From NCBI RefSeq assembly GCF_000702945.1, contig NZ_JNLE01000005.1, positions 992,001 to 1,056,000 on the forward strand: 64,000 nt of DNA, given 5' to 3'. Made by a program: the position numbers and the translations under genes. The stretch is from Clostridium sp. KNHs205 (GTDB lineage Bacteria > Bacillota > Clostridia > Lachnospirales > Lachnospiraceae). The notes beneath the pieces are model-generated. The model was not told the origin of the DNA. It searched no databases and saw only the letters and a program-made list of their open reading frames with translations. Shown one piece after another: positions 34,279 to 44,265 of this stretch (the stretch's first letter is position 1; the number at the start of each line of letters is the position of its first letter).

Positions 34279-36558
34279 TTACTTCTTTTTTTTCTTCTTT
34301 AGATGATTAAAGGATTGTAACAAGCTGTCAATTTCTACATCGTCAATCTGGGACATAAGCTGATTTCGCTTTAGTACCAAATTCATCGGCTTCTTATGAT
34401 TAGCGTTGTAGGCTTTCTCATAAGTACTTTCTTTCAGTACCAACTGCTCCTTAAAATGTTCAAAGAATTCTGATCCCTTAGAATTATTAAGCTTAATAAT
34501 GGATACACCTCTTTGGTCCATCATTTCAGGATGCTCATTTTCAATTCCCCAATAGTCTCCTATGGTAATATCGCCGACACTTCCCTTTAATCCTGCAAAT
34601 TCACAGGTATAACAGCATGGTCTTTGAATATTATTACTTAGGAAAGCTCTATTAAAGTTATTGCTGGCTGCCGGCTCTAATAAAACCTCACCAGATTCAA
34701 ACTTAACCAGTATATAAGGTTTACTCCAGCCTCTTATTTTATTTCTAAATTGGAAATCGATTACTTTTGAATGATAACGATTTTCCAGGTAATTAATATA
34801 CTTCTCAAATACTTTTGGTGAAGGAACACCATGGCATATGATATCCACTGTATACAGGTTCGGATAATCTTTACCCAGATAAGTCTTTAAACCTGCTATC
34901 TGGCATGGATTACCTGTAAATAATACAACCGTTCCAGCCTCCAGTAATTTCTTTACTCTTGGCTTCACATTTTCACTGTCAGGTGCAACATATTTTGAGC
35001 CGCAAAAAGCTCTGCAGCCTTCTTCTGTATCTGCAATGTCATATATGACTCTCATATTTTCATCATATCTAACACCTACTACCTTACCCCCTATAGAAAG
35101 TATATACCGGTACATAGGTACAAACATACCTCCGCTGGTACTTTCAGTATGAATATCTTCTGTTTTATGATAGGAGGCATAAACTACCGGGTAATTTTCC
35201 ACCGGTTCTTCTTTTTCAAACTTTCTGTAAATACATACCTTTCTGCAAAGATTACAATGTATACATTTATCTTCATCTATCTCAGGATACCAGAAACCTT
35301 CTTTGTCCGGTACCATTGTAATTGCCGAAACCGGACATATATCCTTACAGGCCTTACATCCATAACAGGAGTAAACATCTTTGGAATCAAAGTACTTATC
35401 TTCATCTTTTACAGGTTTATTAGTAGTCTTCTCGCCAGCAAGTGACTTACTTAAAAAGTCTATTGATGTCTTTCTAAGCTCAACTTTAAGCTTCTCAACC
35501 TGATTATAATCGATGGATAATTCATTTAAATCGTTTGGCAGGTCTTTTGAAAATTCAATCAAGTGATTTCCAATACCTAATGTATCCAATAAGTGCCTCA
35601 TTCTTTCAGGATTCTGAAAATGAGGTATCGTTATAAAATTCTTTTGATACATAATAGAGAAAACTGTAGCATGAAATGAATTTGTTACAACATATTCCGC
35701 ATTTGCAATATATCCCAGGAACTCTTTCGGACCACCAGCAGTGAATTTATGCAATTCATTGGTAAAGCTATAATCTGATCGGTTATGAACAATAGGTAAT
35801 CCAAGTCTTTGAGATATTTCTTCTGCCATTGCATTTAACCGCTTGTCTACTTTTGTTATATGAACATTATGCACATATATATATTGTGCTTTTGTCTTAG
35901 GATCATTCTTTAGCTGATCATATCTTTCCCTGTCAAGAAGTAAGGTTGGATCAAGTACAACCGAAATCTCCTTCTTCGTTAACTTCTCTATCGCCTCCTT
36001 TGCCTTTTCTTCTCTAACAGATATATAGTCAAATAGCCTCAAATACCTGGAAAACAGCGTATGTTCAACTTCCGGAATAAAGTCTTTTCCGATACTGGCA
36101 GCATATGAAATCCTCTTTATCTTCTCTTTTCCAAATGCCAGAAAATAAGCAGGATTAATGCCTTTTGTAAGTGAACCATTCCATATTTGATCGCTACCTG
36201 CAATCATAACATCAAAATCAAAATTTGCTTTATTTAAATCACCAAAAGCTGAATAGGCTTTTGTAGTATTTAAAGTATTATTTATAAAATGCTCAAATTT
36301 ACGAAATCTTTTCACCTTATCTGTTTCAGTCTTATACTTCTTTAAATATTGAAGCATATGAACTACTTTATTTAATTTATAGCTTTTAAAGGTTTTTCTG
36401 GGTACATATAAACGGTAAAGATTATCAGTAGCGGGCAATCTGTAGTTTATAATGCTGACATCATGACCTTCACCTTTTAAATATTCCTGCAACGCCCAAG
36501 CCTGTAATACAGCACCATGATTATGGGCGCTGTTAAAGGTAATAATACCTATCTTCAT
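34279..36558 (-). CDS. Polysaccharide pyruvyltransferase fused to an FrhB-like iron-sulfur protein
   Basis: The 759-residue protein carries two enzymes. Residues 1-370 are a polysaccharide pyruvyltransferase (GIITFNSAHNHGAVLQAWAL, VMIAGSDQIWN, VTNSFHATVFS), which adds ketal pyruvate to sugars. Residues about 395-450 hold two 4Fe-4S clusters (Cys398/401/404/408 and Cys432/435/438/442). The rest is an F420-hydrogenase/dehydrogenase beta-subunit-like domain with FTGNPCQIAGL, DIICHGVPSP and GDITIGDYWG. The two are often neighbouring genes in glycan clusters of anaerobes; here they are one chain. The iron-sulfur part suggests a redox step in glycan modification, of unknown substrate. It ends in six lysines. 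Confidence 0.9.
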   Translation of the reverse strand: MKIGIITFNSAHNHGAVLQAWALQEYLKGEGHDVSIINYRLPATDNLYRLYVPRKTFKSYKLNKVVHMLQYLKKYKTETDKVKRFRKFEHFINNTLNTTKAYSAFGDLNKANFDFDVMIAGSDQIWNGSLTKGINPAYFLAFGKEKIKRISYAASIGKDFIPEVEHTLFSRYLRLFDYISVREEKAKEAIEKLTKKEISVVLDPTLLLDRERYDQLKNDPKTKAQYIYVHNVHITKVDKRLNAMAEEISQRLGLPIVHNRSDYSFTNELHKFTAGGPKEFLGYIANAEYVVTNSFHATVFSIMYQKNFITIPHFQNPERMRHLLDTLGIGNHLIEFSKDLPNDLNELSIDYNQVEKLKVELRKTSIDFLSKSLAGEKTTNKPVKDEDKYFDSKDVYSCYGCKACKDICPVSAITMVPDKEGFWYPEIDEDKCIHCNLCRKVCIYRKFEKEEPVENYPVVYASYHKTEDIHTESTSGGMFVPMYRYILSIGGKVVGVRYDENMRVIYDIADTEEGCRAFCGSKYVAPDSENVKPRVKKLLEAGTVVLFTGNPCQIAGLKTYLGKDYPNLYTVDIICHGVPSPKVFEKYINYLENRYHSKVIDFQFRNKIRGWSKPYILVKFESGEVLLEPAASNNFNRAFLSNNIQRPCCYTCEFAGLKGSVGDITIGDYWGIENEHPEMMDQRGVSIIKLNNSKGSEFFEHFKEQLVLKESTYEKAYNANHKKPMNLVLKRNQLMSQIDDVEIDSLLQSFNHLKKKKKK

Positions 36559-36653
36559 ACACTCACCATTCTTATCACAATTGATATAATAGGATATTCC
36601 AATATATTGACTGGTAACTATCTATGATTAAATTGTGGCTTTCCTTTCCCAAA

Positions 36654-39035
36654 TTATTCAAAGAGACTTTCAAACTGATTGATTGCACGTTTATTATAAG
36701 CGTTATAATCGACATTCATTGCTTTAATTTCGCCCTTCATATAACGTATCATACCTTTCTTCAAGCCTTTTTCGCTCTTTTCTACAAGGCAGCCATTGAA
36801 CTCTCTTAAAAAGCCCTGAGGTCCTCTTACATCTGTAGACATAGTAGGTATACCTAGCGCATCTGCTTCTAATAAAGTAAGCCCTAACCCTTCATAATGT
36901 GAAGATAAAATAAAGAAATCACATTTATTCAATACAGGCATAGGATTCTTCATCGATTTTATGATAATTATATTTGCTTCTGATTCTTTGGCATAATCCA
37001 GTGTTTCCTTATAAAGGACACCATGTCCGCCAATAATTATCAGATAAGTACCAGGATAGTCCTTGGAAAACTCTTCATATGCCTTCATAAGCATCATATG
37101 CCCTTTCTCCGGCGAAAATCTTCCTATACTGATAAACTTCTTGGCATCGCTGTTTAATATATCTTCTAACTCCGCCTGTGGAATATTGCATTTGGTATCT
37201 GCGTCAAAAGCTAAAGGCTGGTTCGCTTTGCTTCTAACCTCAAGATGCGCATGGCAATTATTAACTACTACTATATTATCCTGCTTTTCGCTGATTTTAA
37301 CCGTAGGCGGAACTATATCCTGGGTAACTACTGCAACTTTGTCATATTTCTGATATGCTGAACGAAGAGTCAGGTAATGCTGATTACCCCTTGTTTTCAT
37401 CTCAGCAATCATATCATTATGCACATAAATAACCTTTGGTCCTTCAAATCTTTGGAATAAGTTGGTTACTTTATGATCATAACCTGCAAATTGTATCAGT
37501 GAATCAATTTTAATTCTACCAAATTGTTTTATAAACTCTCGTTTATATAATCTATCCAGATATTTTTGAACAAACTTATAATCTTTGTTCTTCTTAAAAT
37601 ATAGAACAAAAGCTATAGCTTCCATTATAGTGTAAGCAGCTCCGCTGCTCATTGGAAGAATACCTACCTTATCAGGAATCTGCGATACTCTGGTCGGTGT
37701 CTTCTTAAGGGCTGCTTCATTAAAGGTTACGTAATAATTTCTCTTTTCTATATCTATATTATTAAAAAGATTCAGAAGTGAGGAGGTTAAACCATTCTTG
37801 GCTAATGCTGAACCAAACATCACCACATTTTCTTTGCCATTCTTTTTAAGTTTTTCTTCCTTACAGACTTTCTCTCCTTTGACTACGTGTTTACAGATAC
37901 GTTCTGCTGCACCAGCTCTGTCATAGGTACAATATTCCTTTAGAAATGCTGTATCATCGTAATTCTTTGGAGTATTTAATTCATTTATCAATCCCTCTAC
38001 TGTTTTAACCATAGGGAATGGGAATTCATTCAGAGGTACATAGATACCTCTTTCTTCTAAATAATCTGTTTCATCGTATGCAAATAAAATAATTTTATTT
38101 CCAGTGTTGGCATAATCAAAGAAAACACTAGAGTAATCAGTGACCAGACAATCACATATATTCATAAATTCATAGGAATCATATTGATCCGGATAAGGTT
38201 TTATATGGGCATAATTACTATAATTCATATTTCTACTTACAAATGGGTGTAATTTGACATAGAATACCTGATTATCAGTAAGCTGCTTGTCCAGGTCTCT
38301 CAGATAATAATCCGTAATAGCTAATAAATGGTCCGTATTCTTGCTGGTAACTGTTCCTCTCCAGGTAGGCATATAAATATAGACCTGCTTCCCATCAAGT
38401 TCCAATTCTTTTTTAATATTCTGACCGATTTCTTTGTTATAAAATATTGAATTTCTTGGGTACCCTTCATTGAGAATAGTCCCATCATATATCCCTTCCA
38501 GAAGATAAGCATCAACCATCTTCTTTTTCATAAACTCATTGGGATAAACCAAATAGTCAGAGAATAGAAAGTTTCGCTGAACATTACCAATAGCATATGC
38601 TCTATTATCTACATCTCTACCCATTTTCTTTAAAGGTGTGCCATGCCATGTATTTGTAATAATCTGGCCTTCCTTTTTTATAAAGCTTCTATTAAAAGTT
38701 GTATCAGTAAATAAGTATTTAGCAGTGGCTAAATACTTATAATATGCGTAAGAATTTGTTCGTACTAATTTTACATTTTTAATCCCGTAGTTGGACAACT
38801 GATTCTGTATACTCTCTTTTTTCTTATTTAATACAGATAAGACTACCTTATAATCCGAATAAACTTCCGTTCTTAATTCACGTAGTATATGGAACATGTT
38901 TCCCGCTAAATCGCTGCCGTTCTTTGATTCTATTAAAATAATGCGATTGTTGATTTTTCCATTATAAAAACAGTTGGAATAATAGGAATTTAATAAGATA
39001 CCTTTACTTCTCTTCCATATAGACTTGAGTTTCAT
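36654..39035 (-). CDS. TagF-like glycerophosphotransferase fused to a GT4 glycosyltransferase
   Basis: The 793-residue protein joins two polymer-building activities. Residues about 30-385 fit the CDP-glycerol glycerophosphotransferase family: NTWHGTPLKKMGRD, LNEGYPRNSIFY, YMPTWRGT, KLHPF and CLVTDYSSVFFDYA. Residues about 405-790 are a GT4 glycosyltransferase with FISIGRFSPEKGH and SSHYEGLGLTLLEADALGIP. It likely adds both a polyol phosphate and a sugar, giving a glycosylated teichoic-acid-like chain exported by the adjacent ABC pair. AAAGGAG lies 15 bases before the ATG, a longer gap than usual. It is the first gene of the second glycopolymer operon. Confidence 0.9.
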   Translation of the reverse strand: MKLKSIWKRSKGILLNSYYSNCFYNGKINNRIILIESKNGSDLAGNMFHILRELRTEVYSDYKVVLSVLNKKKESIQNQLSNYGIKNVKLVRTNSYAYYKYLATAKYLFTDTTFNRSFIKKEGQIITNTWHGTPLKKMGRDVDNRAYAIGNVQRNFLFSDYLVYPNEFMKKKMVDAYLLEGIYDGTILNEGYPRNSIFYNKEIGQNIKKELELDGKQVYIYMPTWRGTVTSKNTDHLLAITDYYLRDLDKQLTDNQVFYVKLHPFVSRNMNYSNYAHIKPYPDQYDSYEFMNICDCLVTDYSSVFFDYANTGNKIILFAYDETDYLEERGIYVPLNEFPFPMVKTVEGLINELNTPKNYDDTAFLKEYCTYDRAGAAERICKHVVKGEKVCKEEKLKKNGKENVVMFGSALAKNGLTSSLLNLFNNIDIEKRNYYVTFNEAALKKTPTRVSQIPDKVGILPMSSGAAYTIMEAIAFVLYFKKNKDYKFVQKYLDRLYKREFIKQFGRIKIDSLIQFAGYDHKVTNLFQRFEGPKVIYVHNDMIAEMKTRGNQHYLTLRSAYQKYDKVAVVTQDIVPPTVKISEKQDNIVVVNNCHAHLEVRSKANQPLAFDADTKCNIPQAELEDILNSDAKKFISIGRFSPEKGHMMLMKAYEEFSKDYPGTYLIIIGGHGVLYKETLDYAKESEANIIIIKSMKNPMPVLNKCDFFILSSHYEGLGLTLLEADALGIPTMSTDVRGPQGFLREFNGCLVEKSEKGLKKGMIRYMKGEIKAMNVDYNAYNKRAINQFESLFE

Positions 39036-39163
39036 AGAATGTATTTTCTCTCCTTTAGAGGCATATAATTAATATTTACTAATTTATAACTAAATTGAAT
39101 TCTAACATATATAAATTTAATATGCAATATTTATTAAGGATTCTTAAGGAGTTTCAGCAATAG

Positions 39164-39200
39164 AAAAACACCCTTCTGTGTAAAACAGAAGGGTGTTTTT
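39164..39200 (-). terminator. Strong intrinsic terminator after the surface-protein gene
   Basis: AAAAACACCCTTCTGT and ACAGAAGGGTGTTTTT form a perfect 16-bp stem around a five-base loop. It is one of the strongest terminators in the window, 28 bases after the stop codon of the surface protein. Confidence 0.93.
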
Positions 39201-39227
39201 ATTTAATAATTCACTAAAAGTAAATTA

Positions 39228-41600
39228 TTATTTTAAAGTAATAGATACGTTGTTAGCAAGAGGAACAACAACATCTACTGTATAGCTTCCAATTACTTCA
39301 GTTACTGTAACGCTCTTAAGAACAATATAGTTCTGAGCAACAACTGAATCTGTTGCAATAACAGTAAGAGGAGTACCTGATGCATTTTTGATAGTTAATA
39401 CATCATTAGCAACAGTTACGTCACCTCTAAGTGTACTAGTTACTTTATCTACAGTTACGCTAGGTAATGTCTGAGTATCTGTTACCTGAACATAAGATCT
39501 GTAAACATCTGTACCTCTAGTTACTGTAATAGTGTAAAGACCGTTTGCAGCTTTTGTAATTTTATTAGTTGCATCAGCTGTAACTGTGTTGAATGTATAA
39601 ACGTTCTCTGCACCAGGTGTAAGAGTAGAAACTATACCACCATTTGTAGCTACCTGAACTGCAGCTGTATCATAATCATAGAGTACATTGTTGTTGTAAC
39701 GTGCAAGCTTGATTGTAACATCTTTAGATGATAAAGAAGTTGAGCTAGTAATCTTAGTGTCTACAGCATTTGTTGATACAATCAGTTTAGTTGTTAAGTT
39801 GCTTACATTTACTGTTCCAACATTTTCAACTTTTAATGTAAATCCAGTTTTCTTACCAGCAGCTTCAATTGTGTAGCCATAAGTTCCTGCTGTAGCTCCC
39901 TGAGCTGTAAATGTAATTTTACCATTTGCATAGTTTCCTACAGGAGCACCTGCTGTGTTAGGTGTAGCAGTAGCAACTGCACTATAATCGTTTCCATACT
40001 GATCTTTAACTGTAACAGCAACAACAGCGGTATCAGTTACAGCAGTAGTATTAGAGATAGTTGCATAAGACTTATCAAGCGCGATAGAACCAGCACTTCT
40101 TTCTTTAACAACTGTTACAGGTAATGTAAAGCTAGCTTTTCCTGTTGTAGCAATTACATATGTTGATCCTTCTTTAACAGGATATAATGTTCCATCAGGA
40201 TCAACAGCTAAAATAGTTGCATCAGCAGGTTTGAAAGTAATATCACTTGCAGCAATATATTTGTTGGAAGAGTTCTTAACATGTAAGTTAATTTTGCTAC
40301 CAACATCACTTAAAGAAACAGTTGTAACAGCATCTTTTGTCCAGTCAACAGCAGATCCGGAAGCAACGATTGTGTACTTCTCATATGCACCAATTGTAAT
40401 TTCAGAAGGATCAACTGCAGTTATTGTTCCTTTAGCAGAAACAGTAACTTCTGCTCCATCTTTGTATGTCCAAGTATGGTATGTTACAGTAACAACAGCT
40501 GTGTTACCTTTTGCAGTAAGATTAATCTTCTTAACACCATTTACATCTGTAGTGTATCCACCTGATGTTTCAACATCAACAGATACTTTATTGCTATCAA
40601 CAGATGTCAGTTTAATTCCATTAGCATCAAAGAAATCATACTCGATTTCTGTTTCAACATTGAAAGGAACCTGTGTGGTCTTAATGGAAACAGCAGCTAC
40701 AGCGCCAACGCTTGCAGTGAATTTGAATTCTTTCTCTGCATAAGTTAAACTGTATTCTGCTTTATCAGATAATGAAAGATAAGTTGTAGCAGTTACAGTC
40801 TTACCATCTTCAGAGAAGCTGATTGATTTGATTGCCTGAATAGCATTTGTCTTAGCATCTTTTAAAACAAGATCAGAAGCTTTAACTTTGTCTTTTACAT
40901 TAGCATTGAATGTTAATGTAATAGCATTCTCAGCAACCTGTTTAGCCTCAGTAACACCTACAGGTACAGTAACCTTTACAGTGTCAACTTTAGTCTTTGT
41001 GCTCTTGTTAGCAGAAGCCTTTGTAGCTTTTGCGTAAACAGTAATAGTAGCTTCACCAGCTTCTTTACCAGTTACAACACCACCAGTTAAACCAACTGTA
41101 GCAACAGCTTTATCGCTGGATACATAGTTGATAACGTCTGTGGAGTTTGAAGGTGTTAATGCTGCAGCTAATTTCTTTGTCTCACCTGTAGCTAATGTGA
41201 AATCATCACCAAGCTCAACAGATGTTGAACGAAGATTAACTGTAAGAGTTTTCTTGAAAGTGTTAAGAACCTTTCCAGTCTTCTTATTTGTAGCTGTAGC
41301 TGTGATAGTTACACTACCAGGAGCTTTTGCTGTAACAACACCGGTTGTAGCAGTGATTGTTGCAATTTTTGTATTACTTGATTTCCAAGTATACTTTACT
41401 CCAGATTTGATTGTGCTTAAGCTGTAATCAACTTTGGAGCCACCAACGTATAATACAGCTGGTGCTGCGCCGCCGCCCTGCTTAACAATTTTAGTAGCTG
41501 TAGCTGCCTGTGCAGAGATACCTGCAGGGCTAAAGCTTGCTACTACTAATGCAAGAGCAAGAGCAGAAGCTAATTTCTTTTTAAAGAAATTTTTCTTCAT
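39228..41600 (-). CDS. Secreted Ig-like (Big_2) surface protein
   Basis: A 790-residue exported protein, probably part of the cell-surface layer. A signal peptide covers about residues 1-32 (cleavage near AQAA). Bacterial Ig-like group 2 domains follow: WKSSNTKIATITATTGVVTAKAPGSVTITA is a textbook repeat, and a second follows near 135-210 with YVSSDKAVATVGLTGGVV. The remainder is a series of beta-rich domains of similar Ala/Thr/Val-rich composition. There is no LPXTG motif or recognisable SLH domain, so the anchoring mode is unknown. The near-consensus promoter, AAGGAGG, a restricted codon choice and the strong terminator together indicate very high expression. Confidence 0.88.
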   Translation of the reverse strand: MKKNFFKKKLASALALALVVASFSPAGISAQAATATKIVKQGGGAAPAVLYVGGSKVDYSLSTIKSGVKYTWKSSNTKIATITATTGVVTAKAPGSVTITATATNKKTGKVLNTFKKTLTVNLRSTSVELGDDFTLATGETKKLAAALTPSNSTDVINYVSSDKAVATVGLTGGVVTGKEAGEATITVYAKATKASANKSTKTKVDTVKVTVPVGVTEAKQVAENAITLTFNANVKDKVKASDLVLKDAKTNAIQAIKSISFSEDGKTVTATTYLSLSDKAEYSLTYAEKEFKFTASVGAVAAVSIKTTQVPFNVETEIEYDFFDANGIKLTSVDSNKVSVDVETSGGYTTDVNGVKKINLTAKGNTAVVTVTYHTWTYKDGAEVTVSAKGTITAVDPSEITIGAYEKYTIVASGSAVDWTKDAVTTVSLSDVGSKINLHVKNSSNKYIAASDITFKPADATILAVDPDGTLYPVKEGSTYVIATTGKASFTLPVTVVKERSAGSIALDKSYATISNTTAVTDTAVVAVTVKDQYGNDYSAVATATPNTAGAPVGNYANGKITFTAQGATAGTYGYTIEAAGKKTGFTLKVENVGTVNVSNLTTKLIVSTNAVDTKITSSTSLSSKDVTIKLARYNNNVLYDYDTAAVQVATNGGIVSTLTPGAENVYTFNTVTADATNKITKAANGLYTITVTRGTDVYRSYVQVTDTQTLPSVTVDKVTSTLRGDVTVANDVLTIKNASGTPLTVIATDSVVAQNYIVLKSVTVTEVIGSYTVDVVVPLANNVSITLK

Positions 41601-41675
41601 ATTCTTTCTTCCTCCTTAAAATATAGGTTGGTTTGGTATTATATTTTTCAATATAATCATTCCAATAACAAGACG

Positions 41676-41704
41676 ATTATAACAATAATTAGATAAAAGG
41701 TCAA
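41676..41704 (-). promoter_or_regulatory. Strong promoter of the surface-protein gene
   Basis: On the minus strand TTGACC (41704-41699) and a perfect TATAAT (41681-41676) are 17 bases apart. The leader to the ATG is about 70 bases. Confidence 0.85.
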
Positions 41705-42330
41705 GTCCTTTTAGCTATAATTTTACTTTTATGTAACCCCGTACATTAGGCTTAAAAACTGGGTTTTGCCTTATTTTTGACACAATCGGGAGTTCCTTAC
41801 TATTTACTCCTTCTTTATCATATATGGCTTTATTTCCCAATTCAGCACTTGGCTACTTTCCATATCTTGTTATACCTTTATGGTTTGATTATACCAAAGT
41901 TCCGGATGCAAACTTTATTTGAAGTTTTGTGTCTCGTGAACTCTAGGTATATAATGCACTTTGTTTATGTCAATTTTATGTCATGCATTTGTCACAAATG
42001 GCTTTTTTTCAGGTGTTTTCATGTTCTTACCAACTTTTATAGATTCATGCATTTCAGGAAAAATATAGAAAATGCCCCAGAATTAAATTTGTTTTCTGCA
42101 GCATTTTCTATCTTATATAGTATTATTGAATAGAGAGGCAATACTATTTTTATATTATATCTATGGCTACAGCCTTAATCATTAAACGAATCAATTCCGT
42201 ATCCTCTTAAAATAATATATGCCTCATCACACGAAATAAAAAAACAAAAAAATAAACAAAGCCATTTATTTAAGCCCCAAAATGGTCCTATAATAAATGT
42301 TGTGGTGTGTAAAATTATATACCGTTACAG
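41705..42330. other. Long spacer between threonine synthase and surface-protein genes
   Basis: No supported gene is present. A plus-strand hairpin CATTTG-TCA-CAAATG (41986-42000) is followed by GC and seven T, a terminator shape with no plus-strand gene before it. A longer stem AGAAAATGC/GCATTTTCT (42067-42109) followed on the minus strand by ATATTTTT may terminate threonine synthase transcripts. The 118-codon plus-strand frame here has no ribosome binding site. Confidence 0.45.
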
Positions 42331-43815
42331 TTATTTCAATATTCCCTCAACCACTTCCTGCATCTCCTCCGTCTTACACACCCTGTCATGAAGTACTTTG
42401 GCACTTCTGATTTCTTCGATAGCTGCTGGTACACTTACACCGGAGATTCTGCTAAGCTCATCCACCAATTCAAAATCTCCAAGACTACCGTACTTCGGAT
42501 CTATGGCTTCCATAACACTTCTGGTGAATTTATAAGGACTCGCCGTTGATGCAATGATTACCTTTGTGTTATCAGAACTCTCTTCCTGATACCTCTCATA
42601 TACAGAGGCACCTACTGCTGTATGGGTATCCAGTACATAACCTGTCTTCTCATAAACTGCCTTAATCGTCTCTGCTGTCTGAGCCTCTGTAGCAAAACCA
42701 CCTGTGATACCGTCCATATTCAATTTCATTTCCGGCGTTATCACATACTCTCCTTCTTTAGACAATCCATTCATGAGCGCTAATGTCTTTTCACTATCCC
42801 TCCCTGCTGCCAGGTAGAGCAATCTTTCCAGGTTACTGGAGATCAAGATATCCATTGAAGGCGATGAAGTAAGGATGAATTCTCTCTTTCGGTTATATAT
42901 CCCTGTATCAAAGAAATCAAACAATACCTTATTCTCATTGGATGCACACACCAGCTTATTTAGTGGCACTCCCATCTCTTTTGCAAAATAAGCCGCTAAG
43001 ATATTTCCAAAGTTACCGGTAGGCACAGACACATTAATCTTCTCACCTTCCGTAATAACACCTTTTTTTAACAGGCTGGCATAAGCATATACGTAATAAA
43101 CAATCTGCGGAACCAGACGGCCGATGTTGATGGAATTAGCAGAAGAAAAGACATATCCTTTTGCTTTCAGACTTTCTGCCAGTGCTTTATTATTAAACAT
43201 TGCCTTCACACCATTCTGAGCATCATCAAAGTTTCCGTCAATTCCGACAACATAGGTATTATCCCCTTTCTGGGTCACCATCTGCTTCTCCTGTATCGGG
43301 CTGACACCATCCTTGGGATAAAATACAATGATTTTTGTTCCGGGGACTTCAGCAAACCCTGCAAGGGCTGCTTTACCCGTATCTCCTGAGGTAGCGGTCA
43401 GTATTACGATTTCATCCGTCACCTGATTCTTTTTTGCGGCAGTGGTCAGAAGATGCGGCAGTATTGATAGGGCCATATCTTTAAATGCAATGGTGGAGCC
43501 ATGAAAGAGCTCCAGGTAATAGAACCCGCCGGCTTCCTTTAACGGTGCAATTTCAGTTGTATCAAATTTCTCATCATAAGCATTGCTTATGCAGCTTTTT
43601 AGTTCTTCTTCCGTAAAATCAGTAAAATATAATTTCATCACCTCATAAGCAGTCTGCTGATAGGTCATGTTACTAAGTTCCTTTAAAGAAACTTTTAATG
43701 CCGGTATGCTTTCAGGTACAAACAAACCACCGTCCTCAGCCAGTCCTTTCAAGATTGCCTGAGATGCCGTTATAGGAGCCGTATTGCTGCGAGTGCTTTG
43801 ATACAAAAGATTCAT
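42331..43815 (-). CDS. thrC: Threonine synthase
   Basis: PLP enzyme that converts O-phosphohomoserine to threonine, the last step of threonine synthesis, in the cytoplasm. The 494-residue protein matches the long (fungal/E. coli-type) threonine synthase in length. Lys112 in LFHGSTIAFKDMAL binds PLP, and TATSGDTGKAAL is the phosphate-binding loop. The N-terminal YQSTRSN...AEDGGLFVPE is typical. The ATG at 43815 was preferred over one seven codons upstream because GGAGG precedes it at normal distance. It stands alone, with no hom or thrB gene nearby. Confidence 0.96.
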   Translation of the reverse strand: MNLLYQSTRSNTAPITASQAILKGLAEDGGLFVPESIPALKVSLKELSNMTYQQTAYEVMKLYFTDFTEEELKSCISNAYDEKFDTTEIAPLKEAGGFYYLELFHGSTIAFKDMALSILPHLLTTAAKKNQVTDEIVILTATSGDTGKAALAGFAEVPGTKIIVFYPKDGVSPIQEKQMVTQKGDNTYVVGIDGNFDDAQNGVKAMFNNKALAESLKAKGYVFSSANSINIGRLVPQIVYYVYAYASLLKKGVITEGEKINVSVPTGNFGNILAAYFAKEMGVPLNKLVCASNENKVLFDFFDTGIYNRKREFILTSSPSMDILISSNLERLLYLAAGRDSEKTLALMNGLSKEGEYVITPEMKLNMDGITGGFATEAQTAETIKAVYEKTGYVLDTHTAVGASVYERYQEESSDNTKVIIASTASPYKFTRSVMEAIDPKYGSLGDFELVDELSRISGVSVPAAIEEIRSAKVLHDRVCKTEEMQEVVEGILK

Positions 43816-44112
43816 AGTTTTCCTCCATCTGTGCATTTATTATATATTCAAATACTTAGCCTGTGATACAGCAAGTAATTTTATCGTAATAAAAATTTAT
43901 GATTACAATTATAGGTTGAGCCTATAAGAAGCTGTCAAATATACGTAATTATCATATATACATAACTATCATATACGAATTGATGTTTAAGTATGCAATT
44001 ATAAAAATTCATTATAAACTCTTATTTTCGTTGTATTATATCATTTAAACCACTGATGTACAATACCTTACTAAAGTAAAATAACGGTATAAATTAAACG
44101 GACACAAAAAAA
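43816..44112 (-). promoter_or_regulatory. Upstream region of threonine synthase
   Basis: A perfect TTGACA (43938-43933) and TATAAT (43913-43908) occur on the minus strand but are 19 bases apart, wider than the usual 17. It is the best promoter candidate. I see no T-box specifier loop or threonine-rich leader peptide. TACATAACTATCATA-like segments repeat twice near 43950-43975. Confidence 0.4.
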
Positions 44113-44150
44113 GACGCTCAGAAAAGTGTATCATCACTTTCCTGAGTGTC
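44113..44150 (-). terminator. Intrinsic terminator after the cell-wall hydrolase gene
   Basis: GACGCTCAG-A-AAAGTG pairs with CACTTT-C-CTGAGTGTC around a six-base loop. On the minus strand it is followed by seven T. It lies about 115 bases past the hydrolase stop codon. Confidence 0.85.
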
Positions 44151-44265
44151 CTCTTTTTCTCCTGTTCTATTGGTTGAATCCCCTTACACCTATTCCTGCA
44201 CTACACCACTAAGTTTTATCTCTTAGCAGAATAAAGCTTACGAACTGACGTCTCGGTTAATTCAA

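Noticed and set aside
16201..39035. Mobile element or prophage carrying the glycopolymer genes
   Set aside because: No transposase, integrase, recombinase, tRNA gene or terminal inverted repeats seen at either side.
41777..42133. Plus-strand 118-codon gene
   Set aside because: No ribosome binding site, composition follows the AT-rich spacer, and it contains a terminator-like hairpin.
43816..44112. T-box or threonine leader upstream of threonine synthase
   Set aside because: No T-box core sequence, no terminator/antiterminator pair and no threonine-rich peptide could be found.
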